Positions 13,301-22,235 of a DNA stretch of 64,000 bases are shown here, piece by piece. The translations under genes and the position numbers were made by a program. Every line of letters starts with the position of its first letter. Within the stretch, counting starts at the first letter, position 1. The stretch is from Eutrigla gurnardus (lineage: Eukaryota; Chordata; Actinopteri; Perciformes; Triglidae), in the NCBI GenBank assembly GCA_963514095.1, contig OY741270.1, positions 28,791,058 through 28,855,057 on the forward strand. The letters run 5' to 3'. Below the pieces are notes generated by a model. It saw nothing but the letters and a program-made list of their open reading frames with translations. It ran no database searches and was not told where the DNA came from.

Positions 13301-16300
13301 AATGTCATTACTGACTTTATTTTAATAGAAAATCTTAGAACAATAACATATTAATCAGTAAATAAAATAAAATACCACAAAGACAAGCTTTTCTAATGCA
13401 CACAATTTAAAAAATGTGAAAATATAAATACAATAATATAATATAAAATATAATAATATAAATACACCAGCTCTATTTTTTTCTTCCAGAGCTACTTTTG
13501 TTAAGAGTGAAGGGCGGTGGCGCTTGCTTTTAGCACTGAATGTGGCTTTTCTTCCTGAGTAAATGACCTGTCGTTCCCTGAGCTCAGTGTGCAGGTCTGG
13601 GGGCTTGTCCTTTAAGTGTTTGGCTAAGTCGGAGGTGTTTCCGCCGTTAACCATGCATGTTTTTAAACACCGTTTACACAGTGGTGCATCGGCTTTAAGT
13701 GCCTCGCTTTGCGCATTTGTTTTAAGCTAAAGTACGGCTATATCGCACTTCGCGGCGCTGGTTTGTCCGCAAGTTGCAGCGTGGTGACGGTTGCAGCAGC
13801 CAGTCTGTGGCGTTATATTTGTGCCACATTTATGAAGGAGCAATGTGAGATTTTGAGCGCGGAAAAATATATTTTGCGAGCCCAGAAATTATATTTTGAA
13901 GAGAAATGATACGCGAGCAAAACATAATTTCATTTGAGCAGGCAAAAATATATTACTCTCACTCAGTTTTACTCATGCCCTCTCTCAAACTCTTGCTCGC
14001 TGCGCTGCAGACCGCTGCATGCGCACTCTCAATCAGGTGAGTTATGTCTTCCAACAGTGAGACTACCTGAGCATGAAGATTGAAACCTGTGTAACAGGCG
14101 CATCCTGTCTCAAAAAAACTAGTACACAAGTTTCCTGGAGGCTGGATTGTTCTGAATAAAACTAGAAAAAATGATGTAATAAAACTGAAAGCAGAATGGC
14201 AGAATCAAATGGTGAAAACAATAATACACCACAGCGTCAGGTGAGTTATGAATTTCTAGCCATTCTGCCGGCTGGAAATCTAAAATCCCACTCGTTCGGC
14301 GTGTTATGGAAGTGTTGTGATTGGAGACGAAACAGCCAATCAGAATTGAGCTTTTCGAAGTCTCTGATTGGTTGCTATGGTGGCACATTTGTAACGCTGT
14401 GCCAAGTTGAGCGAGCGTACAGACAAAGTTGAGCGCGCACAGAAGGGACAGATTGAGAGTGAGCGTGCAGCGGTCTGCAGCGAGCAAGAGTTTGAGAGAG
14501 GGCATGAGTAAAACTGAGTGAGAGTAATATATTTTTGCCTGCTCAAATGACATGTTTTGCTCGCGTAGCATTTCTCTTCAAAATATAATTTCTGTGCTCG
14601 CAAAATATATTTTTCTGCGCTCAAAATCTCACATTGCTCCTTCATAAATGTGGCACAAATATAACGCCATACCATTCTCCTCTCCGTGCTTCGCTCGCTC
14701 TCTCTCGCGCTCTCCAAGCTTTCCTCCTGCTCCGTTTGTTGTTCCAGTCCACGCTGCTCGCTAACTTGCTAGCGGTTTCCTCCGGCTTGCTTGCTTTTTC
14801 CTTTTATCTCCCCAAGCTGCGGCTCGCTCCTCGTCCTCAGCTGTAGTTACAACGCGGTGACGTCACGTGGCTTGTTCGGCGCGCCGTTGCGGGCACTGCC
14901 GGCGGCGCTGCAAGTACCGGTCCCGTCAAAATGCAATATAGTACCGTTTTAAATGCCTCAGTACCCCGGTACCAAATTAGTACCGGTATACCGTGCAACC
15001 CTACTTTAAACTATATGGCTGTAATTGAATGTTGGGGTTATTTTCTGAGACAGAAAGCAAGCCAGTCTTAGAATTCGTCAAGCTCTGACTGGCAGAATGT
15101 TCATGCTAAATAACCAAGTACTGAAAATAGACGCCAACTTTTACCAACAGTGTTTGTGTGTGGGTTGATTAATGAGTGAGGACGTGGCGGTGTTTTTTGG
15201 CTGCTGGTCGGCCTAAACACTTGTGTTTTATTGTGCTGGTTTTATCAGCCTTGCAGCAGATGACTCACTGTACGTTTTCTTGCCAGCTTTCGACTCTGCC
15301 GACGTGTACTAAGCCTTTTAAATTGTTGTGCTGCAGGAGGGCAGCTGCTGTGCTGCGAGTCTTGTCCTGCAGCTTTTCACCCTGACTGTCTGAACATCGC
15401 CATGCCTGACGGGAGCTGGTTCTGCAACGACTGTCGGGCCGGAAAGAAACCCAAATACAGAGACATCATCTGGGTCAAACTGGGAACATACAGGTCAGAG
15501 AAACAAATCCCCCATTTTATACATACATTGTTCTCTTTCTAGACTAAATGCATGAATAAATAACTCATACCCACCTGCCTCAGATGGTGGCCTGCAGAGA
15601 TCCACCACCCCAGAAACATCCCCACCAACATCCAGCACCTTCGCCACGAGATCGGAGAGTTCCCGGTCTTCTTCTTCGGCTCCAAGGACTACTTCTGGAC
15701 TCACCAGGGTCGAGTGTTTCCGTACATGGAGGGAGACCGGGGCAGCAAACACCAGAGGACCGGCATCGGCAAAGTCTTCAAGAACGGTGAGGATCTAGAC
15801 CACCTTCCAGAAATGCAATCCCATAGGCTATTATTATTATTATTGTCATTAAAACTACAGAAATGAAGCCAGATTAGCAGCTGCAGCACATTCAGTAATT
15901 ATAGAAACGTTTCTCCTTTTTATAATTTTACATTTCCAAGTTCAACTTTTATGCAAATTGCAAGGGAGCTTTTTGAAATAATAAATGGTATATACAGTTC
16001 ACAGAACTAAACATTTATATCCAAGCTTTAAATTGTCCGTGTGAAAAAGAATGACACGATCTAGAAATGTTATAATAAGTTAACTATTTTTCAGGTTTGG
16101 AGTCATTTTTGAAATTGCACTCGTTGTATCACATCAACCCATGTTGAGCATCATCTTGAGCTGCATGTGTCCGTGGATGAACTGAAATGTAACGAGCCTC
16201 TGCATCGTCTTGTTTTTCTGCAGCTCTGCTGGAGGCGGAAGCTCGATTCAAGGAGATCAAAATTAAACGAGAGGCCAAGGAAGCACAAGAGAACAGCCGA

Positions 16301-19226
16301 AAGCCTCCCCCGTATAAATTTATCAAGGTGTGAAATCTACACGTGTGCATCTTTGCTTTGCTGTTTTTTTAAAGATTAAACCCAAGTATTGAATTAAAGC
16401 ACATAAATACAGATTTTACACTAGTTATAAAAATATACTTACAGAATTGATGACTGTTTCATGATGTTGATGTCTTCTCTTCTTACTTTTCATCCTTTCA
16501 GGTCAACAGACCGTTTGGTAAAGTCCAGGTCTACACCGCCGACATTTCCGAGATCCCCAAGTGTAACTGCAAGCTGACGGACGAGAGGCCGTGCGGGTTT
16601 GAGTCCGAGTGTCTGAACCGCATGCTGCAGTACGAGTGCCACCCTCAGGTGTGTCCCAGCGGGGAACGCTGCTGCAACCAGGACTTCACCAAACGCCTGT
16701 ACCCAGAAACCAAGATCATCAAGACGCCCGGCAAGGGCTGGGGCCTGATCGCTCTCCGGGATATCAAGAAGGTAAAGCCAGAGACCCTCCTGCCATAAAA
16801 CGTTTGGTTTGTTTTTGTAGGTCGTACCATTGATCCCATTAAAGGTTCAAATGTGTGTTTTTGGATAGTTTAGTTTAATTAAAACATCTTAGTTATGTTT
16901 TCTGCACAATGTTGGTAATAATTTATGTATTTTTCTTGTACAAATCCCTATTTCAGTTACTGTAATGAGTTAAATCCTCCAATATTGGCTCATTGGCGTT
17001 TTGTCGACTGATGAATGACAAGAAAAATAGATATTTCAGGAACTTTATCAAAAAGTATTTATTTATGTAGGTTATTGTGTATTATTAGTAGATATATCTT
17101 TAATATTTAATGGGATAAAACAAACATTTCAAGGGATGTGAATAGTTTATTTTTAAAGGCGATGTCCAACGCTCATCCTTTTTTTATAAAAACACCTGGA
17201 TCGTTGGAAATCTGACATTTTCTGTTCGGTTTCTCAACCAGGGCGAGTTTGTGAACGAGTACATCGGCGAGCTCATAGACGAGGAGGAGTGCAGGGCGAG
17301 GATCAAGTACGCCCAGGAGAACAACATCTCTGATTTCTACATGCTCACCATCGACAAGGTCGGTGTCCGAGTGGACGTTTTAATTTGCTCCGCAGTGTTT
17401 CAGGATGCTGTTTCCTCAGCAGCGGTGCTATTTCTACCGGGAGCGGGATCAACACAGATGTATTGTGTTGGGAATGTTGCCAGACCCAGATCTGCAACAT
17501 TTCCAGATCTGCTGACAGCTGAATCCTATAAATAATACATTTGTTAATTAGAGTTTATTCCGCAGTTTCCTGGACCAACATTACCACTACAACCTATTTA
17601 TCCTAAATGCTGTAAATTAACGTGGATGCCCTTGCTCTTCGTGTTTCCAAGGACCGGATCATTGACGCTGGTCCGAAGGGAAACTACTCGCGCTTCATGA
17701 ACCACAGCTGTCAGCCCAACTGTGAGACGCAGAAGTGGACGGTGAACGGAGACACGCGGGTCGGACTGTTCGCCGTCTGTGACATCCCAGCTGGTGAGTT
17801 AGAAACCAGGCTGATTTTAGAGCTTCGTCTGCACGTTCCCGTCTGTTTGAAGAATAATTAAAGGGGGAAACTAAATAAGAAGTGTGCATCTTTTTCAGCT
17901 TCCTAAATATGTTTGTGTGTTTCAGGGACTGAGCTGACCTTTAATTACAACCTGGACTGCCTCGGGAATGAGAAGACCGTCTGTCGCTGCGGAGCGCCAA
18001 ACTGCAGCGGCTTTCTTGGTGATCGGCCCAAGGTGAGCGTCGTCGTCTGAGCTGTTGGGTCATTAATCAATTTAGAATCATAGAAACATCGTTTGAATTA
18101 CTTTAATTACTTTAAATTCATACAATATAAGTGACATTTTTTCTTTTTTAAGATGATTTAAAAGTTGAATAAAATGACACTAGATTTTCACACATTGATT
18201 GAATTCATCCCAACCTGTCGGCGTCTTCTCCTTCTGCAGAACTCAAACGGCCAAACAGCAGAGCCGAAAGCAAAGCGGTTGAAGAGAAAGTACAAGAGGA
18301 GGAAAGCGGAGGGGAAGAAGAAGTCCGACGACGACTGTTTCCGCTGCGGAGACGGAGGGCAGCTGGTTCTCTGTGGCAAGAAGACCTGCACCAAAGCTTA
18401 TCACCTGTCCTGCCTGAACCGCACCAAGAGACCCTTCGGTAAGAAATGGAATATGGATGTTCACCGTAATTATTATTATTGGTGTTATTAATGTGTATTG
18501 CTTATCAATAAGAAAACATAAACAAATGCAGTTTAATTATATTCTTCCACATCCACTAAGATCTTTTTAAAGAATATTTTTATTTCAAATTAAATTATTT
18601 TAATTGTTAATTTGTAGGAAATCTCTGCTTCGAATGGCTAAAACATTTTAAACCAAAAAGATAAATTTTTTTGATTGTGAAGTCATAATGTCACTGTTAT
18701 GTAATGTTTATGTAAAGTTTGCTTTATATTTAAACAAGGGTTTGTCTTTGCTCGTATAACTTTCCAGTTCCTCTATTCAGGATTATTTTGATTAGTTTCC
18801 AGAGCTTTATTCCTGCTTCTGTCCAGTGTTTTTAGTTCATGTTTTTAGTTGACATATTCTAACCTTTGTGTCCGTCTTCCTTCGCCGGTGCCCCCTGCAG
18901 GCCGCTGGGACTGCCCCTGGCACCACTGTGACGTCTGCGGCAAAAACTCTGAGGCTTTCTGCCAGCTCTGCCCCAACTCCTTCTGCAAGGCTCACCAGGA
19001 GGGGGCGCTGCGTTCCTGGCCCCCCACGGGACAGCTGTGCTGTCTGGAGCACGACGAGCTGGAGGGAACGGACAACCAGGATCAGGGCGTCAACTCCGAC
19101 GCCACAACAAAGACCCCCACTACTGCCACCATCAGCGGCGGCGGCCGTCCTCCCAAAGGCTCGACGAAGGCAGAAGGAGCCGAGGCCAAAACAAAACGCT
19201 CCAAGAGGAAAGCAGCAGAGGCGTAA
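6758..19226 (+). CDS. nsd2: Histone H3K36 methyltransferase NSD2 (complete, 21 coding exons)
   Basis: Nuclear SET-domain enzyme that dimethylates histone H3 lysine 36 using S-adenosylmethionine. Coding exons by eye: 6758-7360, 7892-8048, 8172-8335, 8544-8984, 9256-9475, 9895-10004, 10105-10213, 10326-10441, 10849-10938, 11096-11222, 11865-12065, 12643-12822, 15337-15493, 15584-15786, 16224-16327, 16502-16771, 17242-17358, 17652-17793, 17926-18032, 18240-18438, 18901-19226. All junctions are GT-AG and keep frame, giving 4143 bases or 1380 residues, close to the 1365 of human NSD2. Order: N-terminal region, PWWP (about 216-280), basic linker, PHD cluster (about 668-870), PWWP (about 880-960), AWS (about 1010-1060), SET (about 1063-1190), post-SET, PHD/C5HCH (about 1230-1320). 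NSD2 is preferred over NSD3 or NSD1 because of the N-terminal motif KDLTSRV.NG, the linker after PWWP1 and the size. The HMG box of mammalian NSD2 is not seen. The exon-2 donor (AAG/GTTGTT) is weak. Confidence 0.95.
7892..8984 (+). CDS. nsd2: nsd2 exons 3-5: first PWWP domain and following helices
   Basis: Exons 7892-8048, 8172-8335 and 8544-8984. FSVGDLVWTKVSGYPWWPCMV is the classic start of PWWP1, with P-W-W-P at about residues 232-235. It continues HVQYFGDSPERGYIFEK across the exon 3/4 junction. In NSD2 this domain reads H3K36me2 on nucleosomes and anchors the enzyme to chromatin. Exon 5 carries the conserved LQAQWNMGVIQAKEA helix and LDERMVNFAFLY, which favours NSD2 over NSD3. The end of exon 5 becomes Ser/Pro/Lys-rich and is poorly conserved. 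Confidence 0.9.
9256..10938 (+). CDS. nsd2: nsd2 exons 6-10: basic low-complexity linker where an HMG box is expected
   Basis: Five exons (9256-9475, 9895-10004, 10105-10213, 10326-10441, 10849-10938) encode residues about 456-670, which are very rich in Lys and Arg (for example RKKRRPRQ, KKRKSKL, RRRKRKQ) with Ser and Thr. This is likely nuclear localisation and DNA- or nucleosome-contacting sequence. Human NSD2 has an HMG box in the corresponding interval, between PWWP1 and PHD1; no HMG-like pattern is seen in these exons or in the introns between them. The last residues, KKEFVCQ, lead directly into PHD1. Confidence 0.85.
11096..15493 (+). CDS. nsd2: nsd2 exons 11-14: PHD finger cluster
   Basis: Exons 11096-11222, 11865-12065, 12643-12822 and 15337-15493. 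PHD1 has C..C (CQTCEQAG), CEGQCCGMFHLHC and CQEC. PHD2 begins HSCFSCK and continues CGKFYHEAC and FRCPLHTC, then MRCLRCPVAYHVGDLC. PHD3 begins SWCFVCSKGGQLLCCESCP with FHPDCL and WFCNDCRAGKK. All expected zinc-binding Cys and His appear present. In NSD proteins these fingers contribute to chromatin binding and recruitment. Exons 13 and 14 are separated by a 2.5-kb intron that holds a hAT transposon; the reading frame across it is intact. Confidence 0.9.
13358..13700 (-). pseudogene. hAT transposase remnant (BED zinc finger only)
   Basis: In one minus-strand frame the segment reads DAPLCKRCLKTCMVNGG, then NTSDLAKHLKDKPPDLHTEL, matching the C-x2-C ... H-x4-H layout of BED fingers that begin hAT transposases. 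One proline stands where the family usually has His (KDKHPDL). The frame stops soon after in an AT-rich tract, and the dimerisation/catalytic region is absent. Confidence 0.7.
13808..14669. mobile_element. Foldback / long-inverted-repeat element nested in the hAT
   Basis: The arms at about 13808-14034 and 14451-14669 (about 220 bp each) are inverted copies, with only scattered differences, of a sequence whose outer end is TGGCGTTATATTTGTGCCAC. The spacer of about 416 bp contains CAGGTGAGTTATG twice, at about 14034 and 14238. Short ORFs in the arms are mirror images of each other and are not genes. It interrupts the hAT sequence. I could not identify a clear target duplication, so the superfamily is left open. 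Confidence 0.8.
15584..16327 (+). CDS. nsd2: nsd2 exons 15-16: second PWWP domain
   Basis: Exons 15584-15786 and 16224-16327. The domain starts at the end of exon 14 (IIWVKLGTYR) and continues WWPAEIHHPRNIP, EIGEFPVFFFGS and RVFPYMEGD. PWWP2 is one of the most conserved parts of the NSD family. Exon 16 is a charged helix (ALLEAEARFKEIKIKREAK) ending in the proline-rich RKPPPYKFIK that leads to the AWS domain. Confidence 0.9.
16502..18032 (+). CDS. nsd2: nsd2 exons 17-20: AWS, SET and post-SET catalytic core
   Basis: Exons 16502-16771, 17242-17358, 17652-17793 and 17926-18032. AWS zinc cysteines appear in CNCKLTDERPCG, ESECLNRM and CHPQVCPSGERC. The SET domain starts GKGWGL, the AdoMet-binding part, then GEFVNEYIGELIDEEEC; the pseudoknot NHSCQPNC and the catalytic-tyrosine motif ELTFNYN follow, and post-SET has CRCGAPNCSGFLG. 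Every key residue I can check is intact, so an active methyltransferase is expected. Intron 18 ends in an AAG acceptor (TTTCCAAG/GACC), less common than CAG but valid. Confidence 0.93.
18240..19226 (+). CDS. nsd2: nsd2 exons 21-22: C-terminal PHD/C5HCH module and stop
   Basis: Exons 18240-18438 and 18901-19226. After a basic stretch (KRLKRKYKRRKAEGKKK), the finger CFRCGDGGQLVLC, CTKAYHLSCL and WDCPWHHCDVCGK, FCQLCPNSFCKAH follows, as in the last PHD plus C5HCH module of NSD proteins. The tail is Gly/Pro/Lys-rich (GGGRPPKG, KTKRSKRKAAEA) and ends at TAA 19224-19226. The tail differs from mammalian NSD2 but is similar in charge and length. Confidence 0.9.
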
Positions 19227-19636
19227 AAGTGAGCCGAAACTAGGCTCTCGACACCTCCTCCCCGGTTCATGAACAAATCTAACCCCCGTATAACGTCTCC
19301 AATATCACAAACATCACTGTACGTCTTCATCATCAGGGAAAGCCGCTGATCTCTCACAAGCCTGGCAGCGGCCTCTCGCTCGCCGCTCAAACCTTTATTT
19401 TTATTTTCAGGTTTATTTTCTACTCGTCTGCCCTGAGGCAAACAATCTGTGGTAAAGCACAAATCAGCAGAGGTCACAGGTCAGCTGGTGGATTTTCTAC
19501 TTTAATCATTTCACCAACCAAACTGCCTTTTTTTTTTGTTGTCTTTTGAATATATTTTTTTTTCCCCCTGATTTTTAGAATGACAAAAGAAACCAGTTGG
19601 TATCTGCAGAAAAGAACATGAACCAGCTGGAATATG

Positions 19637-19732
19637 AATATATATATATATATATACAGTATATTATATATATATATATATTATATATATATTATATTAT
19701 ATATATATAATATATAAATATATCAAAAGACC
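19637..19732. repeat. (TA)n microsatellite in nsd2 3' UTR
   Basis: A long alternating TA tract interrupted by single bases (ATATTATAT and similar). Confidence 0.9.
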
Positions 19733-19805
19733 AAAAATATGATTACTGGAATAGTGTAAGACATCAAACAGGTTGCCAAATTGATTTTTATTTTTTTTTA
19801 TATAT

Positions 19806-19848
19806 AGTGTGTGTGTGTGTGTGTGTATATATACACACACACACACAC
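19806..19848. repeat. (GT)n-TATATA-(AC)n palindromic microsatellite
   Basis: A GT run is followed by TATATATA and then an AC run of equal length, so the whole tract is its own reverse complement. It would form a hairpin in the nsd2 mRNA. Confidence 0.9.
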
Positions 19849-21499
19849 CAGATGTAATATCAAAAACACCACGATATGCCTCGGAGGACTTCTTTACTTC
19901 TGTTATGTAGGTTATATTTAACCGTAGACATTTGTTTGCTATTTTACAACCTGTTGTTTTTGTTTTAGTTCAGTTTTACAGTTTAGATTTAAATCTTTTT
20001 TTTTTTATCAACCTGCCTGTCCAGAGAAAATGAGGGGTGACGATAAGTATTAAAGTGACCGCGCTCTTAAACCGCCGTCTGTCATAAAAACACTACTGGG
20101 AGGTTTGTGTTCTGCTCGACGCTAAAACCAGATAAATGAAGGATTAAGTGCGATTTTTGTTGTGTGTTGTTGTTTTGAGTCCTAAACAATAAGGTGCTGT
20201 TTATTTTTCCAACTAAGTATCTGAAATCTGAGGTACAAAGATTTTATGTACACACATTATGTGATTCGCATTTCTGTCAACCGGCTGAGCTTTTTATTCA
20301 TGATAAATGCATCGAGTAGTTCACCTGTAGCTGACGGACCTCAACATTTTACTTTGTTTTAATCCTCAGGAGGTTTTTAGTCTGCATTCTGCTTGTTGTT
20401 TTAATACTTTTGACGCAGGCTAACGACACACTGGCTAACATCTTTCAACTCTCGTTTTTAGTCAGTTTTCCCATTTTTGTACTTACTGGCTGAGAAAACT
20501 GGAGAGTACAGTGTTACATTTAGGACACGTCGGACGTTTAACTGTCTGTGTTCCAGCTGCACTTCGTAAACCTCGGCTGTACTTAAAGCGCCATACTCGC
20601 ATATGTTGGAAAGTGATGAGCCCAAAGTCTATTAGACTGGTGCTGATTATGTAAGAGCTGAGCCTGAAATGCCTTGAAAGTATTTCGGATGCACGATGGT
20701 TAAACAAAAAAAAGATGGAAAACACAAAAGCTGGCCCTTGTTTCTTTTCACCAGGTTAACCGTGATAATTGTTGAAATCAACGAAAATCCTCAGTCTGGC
20801 TCTCTTTTTACAGGTTTGGTTAAATTGCTACAAACAATTCTTGCACCGTTTAATATGTCTTGTCATTCATAAACATGTGGCTGGTTTAATTTTAGTACCT
20901 GAATCTCACCAAACACGCAGCCTTTTTTCTTTTTTTAATAACCGCACCTTTTTTTTTTTTGGCGTTGTCGTTCTTTTTTCCCAGGGCGTGTGAATGGGAC
21001 ATGTCCAGAGGTGCAGCGAGTCTCATGAGAGTATTGTCGACTTTGTATGTATCCTAACCTTGACTTGTGTTGAGTGAATGTAGTCCAGCCAGTTATTTTT
21101 GTAAGCACTGTATTTCCCTGTAGAGCTGAAGTGTAATGTGTGAGTAGGGGTTTCATTCTGTAACTACTGTCATAGTAAACCAGAGACTAATATGTACATA
21201 ATGTATAAGTGGTAATAGTGATGCATCTATTGTAAATATCATACGATTTCTCTGACATTGTATGTTTTGTTTTGTTTTTTTTTCTTGATGCAGTGCTGAA
21301 ACACTTGTGCAGGATTTCACGTCTGTTGAATCATGCAATAAAAAGTGAACAAACATGCACCATTGTCATTTTGGTAACGAACACTCCTTTTTAAATTTGC
21401 TCTTATGGCTTGAACCCCTTTACTGTCACCGAAACTTGAGCAGAGAATCAAATCGCTCTCTGTGTGTGTAGTGTTGTCTTTTTTACTTTTTTTCAACAG

Positions 21500-22235
21500 A
21501 ATTTTTTCAACAAATACTACGAAGAAGTCAGTAAAAATGTTGAAACAAAGTCATGATAATGTCAAAATAAGTCATCATATAGTGTTGAAAAAGTGATGGA
21601 AAAATGTTTTAAAAAAGTCATAGTATGTCAAAAAGTGATGGAAAACATCACGAAAATCATAGTATAGTATGTCGGAAAAAGTAACGAAAAAAGTCATCGC
21701 ATAGTCTAAACAAGTGATTTTTTTTTTTTTTTTTTTCTAAAGTCAGTATAGTATGCCGGAAAAAGTGGTGGAAAAAAGTCAGTAGTATGTCAAAAAACAA
21801 AGTCACGAAAAGTCATAGTATAGTATGTTGGGAAAAAGTCATGAAATGTTGAAAAAAGTGACGAAAAAGTCAACATAGTGTCGAAAGTGATGGGAAAAAA
21901 AATCGAAAAAAGTCAGTGTAGTATGTTGGAAAAAGTCATTGTATAGTGTCAAAAAAAAGTGATGGAAATTTTTTTTTAAAAAGTCATAGTATGTCAAAAA
22001 GTGATGAGAAATGTCAAGAAGTCATAGTATAGTATGTTGGAAAAAGTAATGAAAGTGACGAAAAAGTCATCGCATAGTGTCGAAACAAGTCGGTAGTATG
22101 TCAAAAAGTGATAAAAAAAAAAAAGTCAGTATGTCGGAAAATGTTGAAAAAGGGATGGAAAAAGTCATTGTATAGTGTCGAAAAAAGTGATGGAAATTTT
22201 TTGTTGACGTACGGACAGTACAGTCTGTTAATGAA
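21500..22235. repeat. Degenerate A-rich tandem repeat, left bracket of the satellite
   Basis: Imperfect repeats of the theme AAAGTCATAGTATAGTATGT followed by CGGAAAAAGTGATG, with period about 30-60 and many indels. The same theme, in the same orientation, recurs at 57441-57995 on the other side of the array. Its reverse complement resembles the core of the satellite unit (TTCGACATGCTATAGTATGA followed by a T run). Confidence 0.85.

Larger units (their letters stand above)
13230..15003 (-). mobile_element. hAT DNA transposon, internally deleted, in nsd2 intron 13
   Basis: The element is bounded by a perfect 8-bp target duplication, CTTTAAAC (13222-13229 and 15004-15011), the hAT hallmark. The right end, read on the minus strand, starts TAGGGTTGCACGGTATACCG; the left end starts TAGTGGTACCGGTACCAAC. 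Inside, on the minus strand (about 13580-13700), is a BED-type zinc finger remnant with CKRCLKT, NGGNTSDLAKHLKDK and H, as in hAT transposases; it breaks off at a stop with no catalytic domain, so the copy is non-autonomous. A foldback element is nested at 13808-14669. The insertion is well inside the intron and should not affect splicing. Confidence 0.9.
19227..21360 (+). other. nsd2: nsd2 3' untranslated region with poly(A) signal
   Basis: About 2.1 kb follow the stop codon. An AATAAA at about 21337-21342 in the context GCAATAAAAAG, then a short AT/GT-rich stretch, marks the likely end near 21360. The UTR holds (TA)n repeats at about 19637-19732 and a (GT)n-TATATA-(AC)n perfect inverted repeat at about 19806-19848. 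The extent is inferred; earlier ends are possible. Confidence 0.65.

Noticed and set aside
13709..14717. Two ORFs sharing the same 30-residue peptide (containing WRYICATFMKEQC)
   Set aside because: They lie on the two arms of an inverted repeat and mirror each other, so they are element sequence rather than genes.
16660..16700. Loss of an AWS zinc cysteine in nsd2 (NQDF where mammals have NQCF)
   Set aside because: That cysteine is not shared by other AWS proteins of the wider family, and the core zinc-binding cysteines are present, so no functional loss is implied.
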